This document shows, one piece after another, positions 51,001 through 64,000 of a stretch of 64,000 nucleotides of DNA (the first letter of the stretch is position 1; every line of letters starts with the position of its first letter). The notes under the pieces were generated by a model that saw only the letters and a program-made list of their open reading frames with translations, was not told where the DNA came from and made no database searches. The translations under genes and the position numbers were made by a program. This stretch comes from Vidua macroura (taxonomy: Eukaryota; Chordata; Aves; Passeriformes; Viduidae). The stretch lies in NCBI RefSeq assembly GCF_024509145.1, contig NC_071575.1, positions 54,292,269-54,356,268 on the forward strand. The letters run 5' to 3'.

Positions 51001-54000
51001 ACTATTTTAAACAATACAACTGTAAGCTCATTTGTCAAGAATGAGATGTCTAAGTCCCATGTTGGAGAACATGGAGAAACCAGATTGTACCTAGGTTGTG
51101 TTTTGGGGATTTGTCTGTACATGGAAATTTCTTTTGTGCTTATGAAGTTCATACAGTGGTTATACTCATGATCACATGGTATAGTTTATTAGGGATAGAG
51201 CTTGGTGAGATCATTTGTATACCCTCAGCTTTCAGCAAAAAGAACACATTCATGTTTTAACAAAGGTAAATTCTCAACCCATTATTTAACGTGTCACAAG
51301 GATGAGAGAGGCCATTGAGTTTTATTTTTCTTCTTCGTTCTACTATCCGTTTTTGTTGGTTAATTCTCAGGAGAAAAAATAAGGTGACTGGAAGCAAGCC
51401 TAAACCTTTTCTCACTGCTCTTGGAGAACTTATCAGCCTGAGGTTTTATGATCCATTTCTTGTATTTAGTAAACTATCAGAAAAAGGTGTCTACAGATTG
51501 ACTTGTCACAGCTTCCATGTGACAAGAAAGAGTTTATAGTATATTTGGTGACACCATTAGTAAGTTACCTGCTTTAAGAAGGACCTTAGATAGTGTAATA
51601 AAATATGCCAGTTTCTTAAAAAGAACTGCAAGAAAAATTTCTCCACTGTTCTCTGGCCTGAATTATCCCTTTTCACAGTAGAATCTGTGCACATTAATGG
51701 ATAATTGCTGCGGGCAGTCCTGGGCACTAAGTACATGTCTTGACTGTGTCCAACCACATTGGTGTAAGTTGTAAGTGGCCCCCTTCTTTCATCCTCCATA
51801 GGCAGAAAACCCAGGCAGGGAAGGAGGAGGATGTAATGTTCCTGTAGCTCCCTCAAGACAGAAGATTGGGACAGCAGGGTTAATGGTGATTCTGACATTC
51901 CATGCTCAAATTTAGGAAAAATATGTGCCAATAGGTTTATTTGTAATAAAATACATATTGACTTTTTCTCATTTGCACCCTACTCTGCCACCTACATTTT
52001 ACACTAGTGAGAGTTTATGCTGAAAGTGTAGGGCATCTCCTGAGAGAAACCAGTACTTGTGCCCTTTGTGAAGAGATGAAAATGTCAGTAGCAATTATGT
52101 AGGAACATATTACCTTTACCCTAATTTCATCAGATCAAAAGCCAGCTCTTCACAATTTTATGCATGAGTGTGGCATTAGCAGAAGCTCTATTACTCTGGT
52201 TATTAATGGGCGTAAAGGATGTTTATCGAAAGGTGTATAGTTCATTGAGCACTCTCTGAACTGTGTTTCTCAGAAGCCAAGGATTTGTTTTCTCTGCTGA
52301 ATGTCATGGAAAACACTTTCCATTTTAGTCATTGTATTTACTATGTGCTGCTTCTCAAATCTGTCATCATGCTGTTCTTCTTGCCTCATGTTTTCATCCT
52401 TTTCTCTCTGTACCTATGGTTATTTTGATCCAGGCTTTTATTTTCTTTCAGTTCAGTAATTAATAGGGCTGATGTCACTCCTTTTATGCCCATGCTGAAT
52501 TTGCCTCATTTCTATTTTGCTTTCCAATTCATATGTCAGCCGAGATCTCTAGTTACAATAGCTTCATGTTTCCTGGAAGTTCTGCATCATGGGGCCAAAT
52601 TTATACCTGGTGTATTTTCCCTTGACACAAAATTACTCCAAGAATGAATCATCTTTATGTTTACATGAATCTGGTCTTATTTTTTTCCTCAGGCACTGTA
52701 CCAGTTGTACCAACCGTGTGACACTTGTAGTAATTTGAATTATATGAAATCAAATTATGTTTTGGGGACTTGGCAAAGACAAAAACAATGAAATGAAATT
52801 ATGAAAGTCACAGATCCAGGCTAGACCTGTTTTTTTGACATAGTGTACGTAGTACTCACAGTAAGTACTAAATCTTATTGCAGTCTCTTTTTCACTGCCT
52901 TGAAAAAAAAAGAAATTTTAAGATGGGAGAACAGATTTTAGAGATAATATTGCATTTTTGACTATAAAAGCTCAAGATATCTCTGACTACCATGCAGAAC
53001 AAAAAGATGGCTAGCAGTCAACTAGATTTGAAGTGATGCACACTTAAAAAACATATAGAACAACAATTCTGTGATCTGTTATGGATGCTTAATATGGAGG
53101 TAAACATGGAGCTTTTCATTATGTTTGCTAATAATGCTAGAAAACAAAACATAAAAATAGGTAAATATATGACCAAAGTTGCAACTTATTTAAATCTAGT
53201 GATTCCCTCCTCAAATGCTTGCCGTCCATCTTAAAGGAGAAGCATAAGAAAAATGAACTTTTTTGCTCTCAATTCAATGCCAGTCTTTGCTTTGTTCCTA
53301 AGCGTCTGATAAAGAGATAGACTATTTATCTGCATCTCTTGGCTGTGGTACTTTCAGTGAGTCTGTGGGGATGGTCCCTGCACCACTGACACAGCAGAAG
53401 GAACTGTAAGAGAGCAAACGAGTTTCTGAACCTGTTTCATTGATTTTCTCCTGAGCTTAGAGGCAGCAGTACCTGGTCAGTTTTTGTGTGCTCCTCACCA
53501 GCTGGCTGATATACCAGCGCATGGTGGGGGAATCTGGGTGTGAGATCCTTCCCTGCCCAGCCCATCCCATCCCCAAACAGTGAGGGCAAAGGAATTCTGA
53601 AAAGTAACCTGGATTTTATCTGAATCATCATGATGACAGGCACTGTTGTCTCCCACCACACAGAGTTTGAATTTCAACCCACCATGAGAAAATTTCACTT
53701 TGGTGCCTTGCAGGGAGCAGTCTGCAAACTAAAATTAAGTTGTAGAATGTAACAATTTGATTGATGAAAAGAGATCTTCACATATTAATAAAATATATTC
53801 TGAAAGAAAGTTTTCCTTCTCACATCTGTTCTTCACTGATGGGTATTGCATAGCACCAAGCTGTTTATTGTGAAGTTAGCTGTTTATTGTGTTTAGATTT
53901 GGGCTTAGTAGGTGGGGCACACTCTATTTACAGAAAGGGAAATTATGGGATCTCTGGAGCCTGCTTTATGCATTTTAAACTCATTCTGAGGCCGTCTCTG

Positions 54001-57000
54001 CCTTGTGATGGGTTAGAAAATTACTCTTAGCTTTGTCACTGAGATGAAGCACATTGGGGCAGGCTAAATACTTATGTGGATATTAGGGTGTGGCAGGAGG
54101 TCTTTGAAAAAAGTGACTGGTGCAATAGGTCCAAACCATGAGGCACAAAGTAAGAAGGAGATGCAAGGAGAACTGGAGGGGGAGTCAAGCTGAGAGTCTT
54201 TTTAAATGCATAGCTTCAGTTTCCTTCACACATATTTTCACAGAAGTAAAACTTGTGATTTCTAATCCTTTCATGCTCTGGGATTTTTAAGCTATAAATG
54301 AAACCTGAAAAAATAGTTTGGGGTTTTATTTTAGTTGTCAAAACTCTCAGCAAATTTAGTCCTAAATTCACTAAAACATTGTGTCTAAAAGAAAAAGACA
54401 AGCTTTGACAACTGTATTTTTGCAAATTTGTGGTAAAAGTGAGAAGTGCCAAACACTGTTCACTAAAGAGCCAGACAGAAAAATTACTCTTTTCTTACTT
54501 CTTCCTACCCAGTCATTCTGGACTGTAATTTTGGAAGATGTGAGAAACCCAGATTCAATTCTCTTTGCAATTCAAAGGGATTTTGAACCCATTATCTCAC
54601 AACAGAAATCACCAGCCAGTATTGGCTGTGTTACTCCAGAGTGGATTTCTCTCAACTACTCTTTCTAATGTTCAGCACTGCACAGAATACTAAAATCTTT
54701 GTGGAGAAAGGATAGTAACTTTGCTGTCTTGCCTATTTTTCTGACTTTACCCTGGTGGATATTTCATGTAAAGTGGACCTATTGCAATAGGAGTGATTAG
54801 GAACATCACTCAAGTATACCTTAAAGTGGTTTAGGCTCTCCCTGGGAGGTGGGATGTGAGTCTAACTGATTCTAGGAAGTGGAGGGGTCCTGTATCGTTC
54901 CAAATAAGCTTAACTCCAGATATCCTCTATCTTTAAAATAGTTTAAAGCTGCACTGTTAATGTGTGTGATATAAGGAAGAGATGAATATTTATTTCCTTG
55001 AATTTGCATCCTCTTGTATTGCAAGTACAAGAGCCCAAATACTTTCCTTGTTGTTTCCTTCAAGGCTGTCCACCTGTGAGAGACCCAGAGTAAGATGTAA
55101 AACCTCATTGTGAAAGATGTAAGACTGCACTCACTAAAGCCTTTAGGGAACAGACACAAGTGTCTGTCACAACCTTGTGGTATCAACCAAGCAGGAGTGA
55201 ACAACTGTTGTAGAGTAATATTTCACTCAGCCTTAACAGGTCCTGCAGGCATGTCAGAAGCACCTCCACATCAGGGACTGATGAGAGATCAAGTAAAGTT
55301 GGCAGGAATACTTACTGTTTTGAATGATAAATAATTATAATGGAGAAAAGAAAAAAAAAAAAAGAAAAAGCAAAACCTTGAAACTACAAAGACTAATGGG
55401 GGCATTTGTACATGAATGTGACTTGCAGTTATTTATCTCCCAGTATGTGATCTTGAGCAAATTCAGACCAAGTACTGTCTTTGTTAATTTTTTTAATAGC
55501 TACAAACCTTCCTTAAAAGAAAGATGCATTTACTTTTATCATCTTATCAACTTCATGCGAAACAGAATCTTTCAGTCAAAACCAGCCTTGTGCTGAAGGT
55601 GCTTTGCAAAGTAGAAGCTCTGTAAAGACGTACTGTGCACTGACGTATAAGCAAATGGAATGGGCAGGTGTGTTTGACACTAACTTTTATACAGTGTTTT
55701 GTCTAAAAGTCTGGAAGAGCTGTCCAGCTATGCTGCATAGGCTTGTTCCTTTTTTTTAATGTCAAAAAGTCAGTCTGACAGAACTAGGACGTGATGAAAA
55801 GAAGCAGCTCTTACATGTTTAAGTGGACCTCTAGCTTATCAGGCTTTTGCTTAACAGTGGTAACTTGGATTATATGCAGATGGTTTCCATGTGGTGGTAC
55901 TCCTGTGAGATTCTGACATGGAAATGCTGTTTTCAGTATGAATTAATGTATAAAAAGCTGTTAATTGGTTGATTAAAGATTTATGTCTTGCAGAACAACT
56001 TCTTCAGTGTTTTCAAATATTATTGACACAATGATGACAGTTCCCAAGTGCAAGTATTCTTCCACATCAGCTCAGATAAATGTTATTTAGCTGTTGTTTA
56101 AATTTTAGTTTAAACTAAATTTTAGTTTAAAAATGCAAACATCATGGAAGATAATGCTTGTTTTTAAACAACTGAAAAGGCAGGAGAAGACTGAAATAAG
56201 TTATTCTCAGACTTTTTTTGAAGTGGCTTGCTGATTAGGGCAGTGCATCTAATTTCCTGGTAATATCTTTGTTCTCCTTACAGGTTTTGGAACAACATGC
56301 CCATGATAAATATTTCTTGCCTCTCTCTTTCAAATAGAGATCCAAGGCACAGCATGAACAAATGTGAATTTCATATTTGAGAAGCATGACAAGCCTTTCA
56401 AAATTTAGACCAAATATAACCAAATATATTCCTTGTTGGAAAGAGAGCCTGTAATTAACCTACTAAAGCTTTTTACCATGGGTGATCATGGCTGTTTTCA
56501 TTTCTTTTAGGTGCATATCATTGGAACTATGTGACGTTTTAAACGATGGATAAAACCTCATGGTTTGTGTTTTACTTGGAGAAGACAGATTTATTGCCAG
56601 ATTTAAGAGTGTGCCTTCTCAGAGGCACTTCTTTGTAGGGAATATAGATTCTTTTATGAAAAACTAGAGACCTAGATTCTTTCAAATTTGCTCTCCAATG
56701 ACAGCATCTTGCTGTATAACCTGAGCATCATGAATCCTGGCTTTTTTGGTTCTCTAACTAGGTGTAAGGATGTCAGAGTTTTCTCAGAATTTTGAAACTT
56801 CTGTCTCTGCTACTGGGATTCTTAAATCTCCTTGGACTTTCTTTAAATAAGACACAGCTTTCACTGTGTCTAGATATTAATGCTGACCTTGTGCTGCGTT
56901 CCCTGGCATTGGCTTTGTGATCAGCCTAACCAGACTAATTTAAACTGTGACCTTGGGGCTTTTGCTAAGTGACTTGGAATCCTCAGGCACAGAGGGGATG

Positions 57001-57365
57001 ATGATATAGTTTGAGGGTTTTTTTCAGTCTTTTCTTTCCCTGAGACATCTGTGTTACTGGTCTAGAAAACATCTTGCTTAGCATGTCTGCCACCAGTCGT
57101 GACTTCAGAGCACCTTATTTTCCTTTTCTAGTGCTGCACTACTCTGGGCTTAGTGGCTTTATTAGGATGGTTTCTCATGGCTTGTGATTCGGTTACACTC
57201 CCACTGATGCTCAAAGGTGATTAAGCTATTCCCTTCCAAAACACACAGCCAATAGATGATAACTGCTGGAACTGCAACTTTACCCAGCACTCATTCCATG
57301 TAAAAGCAGCTCTGCAGGGAGGGAATGGCCATGGTCTTTTAGAGAAGGTGAACAACAGGTTTGTA
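45040..57365. other. Long non-coding stretch; nothing recognised
   Basis: About 12 kb of AT-rich DNA without a recognisable exon chain, RNA gene or repeat family. Splice-like acceptors such as the one before 52694 stand alone and have no partner exons. Confidence 0.5.
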
Positions 57366-57377
57366 CTGTTAGGACCC

Positions 57378-57895
57378 TGTCCTGGCTTGTAAAATAAGCA
57401 TATATTCTATTTGCCATCTGTTGGGCAGTTTTCTTATCTTTTCCAAGAACAATGTCTCCCTCCGGGGAGATATCTTCTGTTAATGTGCCATTGAATGGCT
57501 CACTGCATGACTGAGAAAATTACATCATCCCACTGTAAGATGCTCTACCCAGCGGGAGGAGCCAAGCATCCCTACCTACATAAAATCAGCATTTCTTGAG
57601 ACAGCAACTCAGCCTCTTCACTGGATACCCAGAGGAAGACCAGGCCCATCTACTCTATCACCAGACCTTCAGAGAAAACTACACCCTTCTACTGGATAAT
57701 CGCTTCAACAGCATTTCATCTGCCTCTCCAGGAGCAGGAGGAGCAGCCACCATTTAACTGGACTATCACCAACACCCTGACTCCTCAGGGTGTCAGGTTT
57801 CTGACTCTATCAGTAGTTTTGTTTGTACTAATTACATTTTTTTAAATTTAGTTTTTTCCTAGTAAAGAACTCCAATTTTGGGAGAAGTGGCATCC
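57378..57895 (+). mobile_element. Solo LTR of a songbird-type endogenous retrovirus
   Basis: The order of phrases matches LTRs I know from passerine genomes: TGTCCTGGCT at the 5' end, GGGAGGAGCCAAGCATCCC, a TATA-like ACATAAAATC near 57580, GGAGCAGGAGGAGCAGCC, CTGGACTATCACCAACACCC, GGGTGTCAGGTTTCTGACTC, TTTTGTTTGTACTAATTACA, and CCTAGTAAAGAAC in the polyadenylation-signal position. No gag, pol or env sequence adjoins it, so it appears to be a solo LTR. Exact ends and a target-site duplication were not resolved. Confidence 0.75.
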
Positions 57896-57899
57896 TATT

Positions 57900-60305
57900 C
57901 ATTAGCTTTTCCTACTCACTTATGTAGACACTGTGCTCATTATTTATCTTCCTTATTTTTCTGTAGTGCTGCAAGATACATATTGTCTGAAGTTTACCCT
58001 TACCAGTAGTCAACTATTTTCCTGTCCTGAAGAATGAAAATTGTCCCCATCAGGGCTTTATCAGAGTAAATGAGTGCTCTTTTCATGCCCTAAATAGTCC
58101 ATTTGGAGTAATGTGTAATGCTTCTTTTCCATAGAGAAATGTAATCCAAGTCACAATCCTGCTGAAAGTAAATGTTTCTCTACAGCCTGGCATCTTTATC
58201 TATTCATTCAGACTCTAATTACATGAACTATTACCTCTCAGGTAATAGTATATCATAAGGCCAGAATGAGGGGTCCTTGATATTCAGTTATGATTTAACT
58301 CACAGGTTGTGACTTCTTGCAAAATATTAACTGGGCTCAGGTTCCTGGGAGCTGATGCTGTTGTGGACCTGGGTTCACAGGTGCTCTGATTCCACTGAAG
58401 ATAGCACGGGACGTATCATACTTCATGTTGTGTTGCAGTTTCAGGGGAGTTTTTATTACAGGCATTCCAATGATATTCAGAGCACATATCTAATTTCAAG
58501 CAAACTCTGCTAGTCTGGTGCCATTAAACATATTGTTTGCACAGTTGGTAGAATTTTGAGGGGTGTTGAAAGTAACAAGTGGATTCACTTTGGTCTTTGA
58601 ATTGCCAGGGAAACACAACCATGCAGTCACTTTTTCCTACGACATTGCCATCCTCAGCCAGCTTTGTTGAAAGTATGTAACTTCAACATGTAAAGTATTG
58701 ATGACTTCAGTCATTCTCTATCACATTTCTTGCAAATAAAAGAACAGTGTTTGTGTTTTACAATGACTGAAACTATTCAATGTACATTGAATTACAATCA
58801 TTGAAGTCAGATAGAGTTTTCTATCTACATGAGGACTAACAGCACCTTCAGCAAGGCAGAAGGCGTGGGACTTGAAATATCCCAGGAGAAAGGGAAGATG
58901 AAACACTGATGTGGTCATGAGGAAGGAGCAACAGCATTCAGTGAGCATTTGAAAAGTGTATGCCCCATCTTTGCAAGTAGAGGAGTCTGACTGTTCTTAC
59001 TCTGACTACAAAGACTTGGGGAAGCAGCTCTAGGCAGCTGTTTGGGAATTCTGCATCAAGCAAGGCAACTGAGCAAACATATTCAGAAAGGAGTTTAACT
59101 TCTGAATCATCAATGAGTGATTGATCCAGAAAATTCTGTAGCTCCTCTTACTGACAGGGAGAATAAACCTGATATCTGTCTTCTTTTTGTTGTATTTTTT
59201 AAAGTTTTTAATCTTTTTGCCAGTAGCCAAATTCGTTGCAATATACTGAATGCATATCAGGGTTTTCTTTTTATTTCAGTGCCTCTCAGGACTTGAGTAA
59301 ATGGTCGAGGGACTAGTCTCATTGATACTGTCTCCAGAAAAAACAATCTCTTTCTGTTGCTGTGTTTCCTTCATCTATTATAGAGGAGATTGTGAAGGAA
59401 ATTTTAACCGACTATATATTTTGTTTGCATTTAGCTTTTGTCTAATTTTATAATTTATTTCTCATAGGAATTGCATTAACCCTCTGTGTTACAGGTCTCA
59501 AGAGGAAGGATCATCTTCCAGTGTGAGAAGAGCACTGTGGAACCGGTGGAGATACTAATGTTCTGTTTTCAATGCTGTTCCTGCACTAGCAAGGCATAGT
59601 CTGTCTTTAAACAAGCTACAGTTTTCAAAGTCGTTAATCTAACTGAGAATTTCACTGGCATGGTTATACAAAGGATTTAAGAACTGGTCATCTGCAAAGC
59701 AACCTAAATATATGTATATTTTTATGCAAGTTCACTCCTCTCTATAAATGCCAAAAATTAAATTATTTTTGCAGTTCTTTGGGAAACTCAGCTGCTTTTC
59801 TAGCTATTTCTTATTTCTTATTTCTTATTTCTTATTATCTTTGGCCACCAAGAAGTCTGAGAAATCATCCTGCATTCTTTAGAAAAAAACTTGTTTAGGG
59901 GATTAAAATGCAAAACCAGCCTGCAGGAGCTTCTTTATTTTCAGCATTCTTTGAGGCTGACTCATGGTTTATCTTTTTGGTTATCCTCAATGGATGGCAT
60001 CCACATAGAGCAATCTCTCTAAGCAATATTACTCCACTAGCTTTTAATAATCTGACCTGCACAAGGTCATTATAAAAAGCTTCATATAGAGGTTTTCTGT
60101 CCTGAAAACCTCTCGTCAGCCAAGAAGCCAGAATGAATGTGAACAACTTCTGTTCTGAAGTATCAAGGAAATGGGTTTGAGTAAGAAAATGCTTTTAAAT
60201 GCACAGTCTTGCCCTAGCTGACCTGTGATACAGCATGCTGTCCACAGCCTTTGAGTTCCATAACAATATTAGAATATGGTGTAACTTCTGTGGCCTAACT
60301 TCCTA
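57900..60305. other. Non-coding stretch
   Basis: No exon recognised. Contains the heptanucleotide repeat near 59805. Confidence 0.5.
59805..59837. repeat. (TATTTCT)n heptanucleotide repeat
   Basis: Four perfect TATTTCT units and a partial fifth. Confidence 0.9.
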
Positions 60306-60310
60306 TTGTA

Positions 60311-60555
60311 AATCACAGAATCATTTAGGTTGTAAAAGACCTCTGAGATCGTGAAGTCTCAGTTGTTAACCCAGCACTGCCAAGTCCTGTGGCAGTGCAC
60401 TACTAACCTGTGTCCCTAAGATCCACATCCACAAGTTTTAAACACCCCCAGGGTTGGTGACTCATTCACTTCCCTGGGCAGCCTGTTCCAGTGCTTGACA
60501 ACCCTTTTGGTAAAGAAATTTTTCATAATATGTCACACTAAACCCCTCAGTCATC
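60311..60555 (-). mobile_element. CR1 LINE 3' fragment, antisense
   Basis: AATCACAGAATCATTTAGGT, then GTTAACCCAGCACTGCCAAG, CACTTCCCTGGGCAGCCTGT and GGTAAAGAAATTTTTCAT are classic antisense CR1 phrases, close to consensus. This copy is less diverged than the one in intron 6. Confidence 0.93.
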
Positions 60556-60559
60556 TGAA

Positions 60560-63220
60560 CGGCTATAAACACCAGGTATTTATATAGAGAGAAGGATACA
60601 GTAGCATCTCTTTTATCACAGAAGAGGTCTGTTTCATTGCACAGAATAGTAAGTGTTACTGTGGATGCTTTTAGGACAAATCAGATGAAAGTCCAATGCT
60701 GAAACCACAGTTCTGAAAGTCACTAATAAATATGGACACTGCTTGAATGTATGGGTGTTGCATACAGTTCAGTTCAGTTCTTCTCTTATTTCCCTGCAAA
60801 AGGCTAATTACCAGCTCTTATATATTTCTCTTTGCCTGTATATGTTCTCAGCTATTAGTGTTGTGCTTATTTCAAACTGAGACTTCTGCCGATATATCAA
60901 CTCTTAGTAAAAGGAAGATATAATTGCTGACAGGATTCTTTTGGCATAGTAGCTATTTAATATAATTACCATTTAATGAGGAAGCAAGCATTAAAAGTAA
61001 GTCAAACTTTGATCACAGTTAAAATCTTCTTTCATGAACTTAAAAATCAAAAATATTTATATTTATCCCTTTAAAAATCACCTATGTTGTTTCTAGGTAT
61101 TTTATGTAAAGGGCCAGGATCAACTGCTCCTCCAGTTGCTGTATATCCAGTGTTGTCAAAACCAGAGCTGATTCCTAAAACAATTTCTGAAACAAGTAGT
61201 AGGTGGAAAAACTGTTTTCCTTCATAAACATGTAACTTCCTGCCTGCAATATCTAAGTATATTATAAAACAGCAGGTCAGATTTAAAGATACAGTATTTG
61301 CTAACTGAAAGAGATGGCATTGATTAATGAAGTCCACCTGATATATAAATCAATTTTGGTTTATTTATTTATTTATTGTTTAAAAGATATTTTACTTTTA
61401 TTGGTTAGGGACCTTTCCAACTCCCTTCAAGGAAAATTTAAAGTACAAACACAAGGTATGCCACTTGCAAGTTTCCAAGATCTATTGGCTTGCATAAGTC
61501 CACCAAATATTTTATGAGGAAGAGTATTTACAACTGTAATCAAAGAACAACTGAAGATCAAACTTACCATTGATTCAACAAAAATTGGTGTTACACTTTT
61601 ATATTGGATTTTGGGATTTTAATAGTCTGCTTGTCTGGCTTTTTTTTCCTCAAGTTGATGTGTCCATGAAGAAAGATATTTCTAACAAATGAACATAGTT
61701 TTTTTGATGATAATAATGAATAATGAAAAGTTGATTTTTTTAAGGAAAGAATAGAGTCTGTGAAAGGGTAAAACCACTCTTTAGAGGCTAAATTCCCTGC
61801 AGGTCAGAGTGTCAAAGCAAAAACGTGTGAAAGTGCACTTTTTCCTTCTCCTTTAATACAGCATTGAGATGTGCTTAGTCTTTTATTCCTTATGCTTTGT
61901 ATTGATGGCATTTTATGAAGTCATTGTAGTATTAATTATTTCATATCTATTGAACTTAGAAGAATGAATTGAAAGAAATGAGACAATTTTGTGGAATATC
62001 TTGACGATAGTTTCTCCAAATACTTTAAGATGAACTGTAGGTTTAGTCTGCACAGATTCTATCCTGGGCTAAATAAATATTCCTAATAGAGAATCTTTGT
62101 GTCTGCTTATGAGAAATATTTGTATTTGTTTGGAAATCTTTAGACTAGTGATAATATGCTAACTAAAAAGTATGATGTTAACTAAAAGGGATGACTGTTT
62201 TATGTTGTAAAGAGTGAAAATTATTTGAAAAAAAAATAGATAAATTTGGCTTGCAAATCACATACTGGATCCAACTTACCCATGAGTAGTCACCGTTTCC
62301 TATTGTTTGTGTATTTTTTTATCTCTCTCTTAGTTTACAATCAATGGTTTATAATTTATGTAAATATTAATGTCTTCCTCTCTCCTAACATTCTATTTTA
62401 TGGAAAGACAGTAAAAGAACATAGTTTATTTTATGTCACATTGTTCACTAAATTTTGAACAAAGGGAAAGTATTTTTATTTAAAATTGACCCTTCCTGAA
62501 ACATACCACTCCATTTTTCTTAAAATTATTTTTATGTAGACAACCTTTAAAACTCTAAATGTCTGAATTCATATCTATATTTCCCCATTGAATAAAACTA
62601 ACTGTTTTTAAGATTTTCTTCATATTTGTAGTACTTACCAGGGCATATGCTCATCCATTCTGAATGTTAATTGATGGCAGAGTTCAATTTTTCTGTCATC
62701 ACATGGGATTTGTCAAGGACAGACAGCAAAAACTAAGAGCTGGGAGACTGCAAAACATGTGTCTTAGCTGAGAAAACATTGTCTTCCATCACAGCAGGCT
62801 TTCTGGTGTATTGAAAAAAGCTATTATTAGGAAACTCCCTTCAATATTTTTAGTGATTTGAAACAGTGACACTCTTGCTACAAATGTGTATGGTACAATG
62901 TTGCTGAGTGTACTAACACTCTAGCCAACCTCCCCGCCCTGGTGTGATCAATTATGTGTGCACATATACCATCACTCCAAATCTGCATATATTGCTTTTG
63001 CATGCAAAATACAGGTTCTAGCACAATGCTTCCAAGTTCAATGTATCATGTATTGTAGCACTGTATTTTGAAAGTCTGTGGTAGCTGTTATCTGTTGTTA
63101 TACAATGCAGATTCTGGGCAGTCAGGTATGTGGGAATGACAGCAATTATTGACTATTATTTCTTAGAGAAGTTTGAGAAGCTATATAGTTTTGAAGGGCT
63201 GATTCCAGCCTTTTTCCTCC
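60560..63220. other. Non-coding stretch
   Basis: AT-rich sequence with a short (TTTA)n repeat at 61359-61376. No exon or RNA gene recognised. Confidence 0.5.
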
Positions 63221-63224
63221 TGTG

Positions 63225-63598
63225 AGCAGTTCTAGACACGCACCACCCTGCCCATGGCCCAGGGCACTGTTCCAGCCCCTCTGGGGCCATCATTTCCATG
63301 CCGGTGACTCTGGAGCAGGGCTGGTCTCCAGCTGCCCACAGCCTTACCCTGCTGAGCAGGGCCCACTCACAGCTCTGCATTCCCAGAGAGCTGCCTGATG
63401 CCCAGGGCTGGGGTTCTCCTGCTGCCCAGCTGCTGGCTGGGATGGAACATGCACTGGCTGACAGGACCTGCCCAGATGGGTCTCCTGGGGAGCTCTCACC
63501 ACCCCCAGTGTTTGACCCTGTAGGACCCACCAGCATTTGTGGTGCTTGGATAATGGGAATGTTTATTAAAAACATATTAATTAAAAAAAAAAAAAAAA
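63225..63598 (+). repeat. GC-rich segment ending in an A16 tract, unidentified
   Basis: A sharply bounded GC-rich block (about 63230-63540) ends with ATTAAA-containing AT-rich sequence and A16 (63583-63598). The layout resembles a reverse-transcribed insert, but no parent gene was recognised. The open frame across it is Pro/Ser/Gly-rich and probably compositional. Confidence 0.3.
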
Positions 63599-64000
63599 GC
63601 TAGTAGTCTTTTTCTTAACTGAAATATTTCCCAGAAGACCTTTTCTTCCAGGACGTTAAAACCAACATCTTGTTTGAGTAGGAAGAGTAGTGCAAGTTTA
63701 AGGAATCCTTGTGACTCAGTGGCGTGTGTAGGAAGTACTGTGGTGTTGTGTAATGGGACCAACAGCCTGGAATTGATCCTGCCAGCTTTTCCTGGGGAAA
63801 ACCGCCAGAGACTTGAGCTGTTAAGTCAATGTTGCGTTTTAATGAAATTTTTGGCACATCTAATGCTAAAAGTCCCCTGAAGGAAAAATATTGTGAATCC
63901 AGCTGGTAGTGCTAGAAGTTAGGTTTGTAGGTTGGGAAGGAGGTTGTTGCTTGCAGTGTTTGTTGGGAACTGGGGAGAGGTGCTGCTTCCTGTCCTGTGG

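Noticed and set aside
52694..52792. Exon-like segment after a strong acceptor, TTTTTTCCTCAG
   Set aside because: Only about 32 codons before a stop, with no upstream exon whose phase or family would fit.
1..64000. CRISPR arrays, tRNA or rRNA genes, bacterial operons
   Set aside because: No spaced direct-repeat array, no tRNA cloverleaf or rRNA sequence was recognised, and the sequence is plainly vertebrate.

Overview
The window looks like bird nuclear DNA, most likely from a songbird. The evidence is intron-rich, AT-leaning sequence with several CR1 LINE fragments (3' ends reading as ATTCTATG or its complement), and an LTR at about 57.38-57.9 kb whose text resembles LTRs common in passerine genomes. 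There are no prokaryotic features, and nearly all open frames outside the left 17 kb are chance frames in non-coding DNA.

Left third (about 0.8-17.9 kb, + strand): one recognisable gene, an interleukin-17 receptor E-like ectodomain, best called IL17REL. Thirteen exons can be placed whose splice phases all agree, giving about 406 codons of IL-17-receptor extracellular sequence. The signal-peptide exon lies off the left edge or is not recognisable. The last exon is uncertain: three downstream acceptors fit the required phase. None of them adds a convincing transmembrane helix or SEFIR signalling domain, so the product may be a secreted or decoy-type receptor. One intron is GC-AG, and two acceptors are tandem sites that would change the protein by one or two residues.

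Middle (about 18-43 kb): mainly non-coding. It holds the candidate IL17REL 3' ends with polyadenylation signals, a degraded antisense LINE relic (about 28.1-29.4 kb), a CR1 3' tip (35.2 kb), a 0.6 kb antisense CR1 (36.3-36.9 kb), low-complexity tracts and a good TATA box in unassigned sequence (23.37 kb).

Right (about 43-64 kb): an isolated CpG island (about 43.38-44.06 kb) with Sp1-, AP-1- and MYB-like motifs but no convincing coding exon. It is followed by a sense CR1 (44.45-45.03 kb), a long stretch with nothing recognisable, the LTR, another antisense CR1 (60.3-60.55 kb) and a GC-rich A-tailed segment near the right edge. In human, IL17REL lies between TTLL8 and PIM3, so PIM3 would be expected to the right; no PIM kinase exon was recognised here. 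All calls come from reading the sequence; no alignment or expression data were available.
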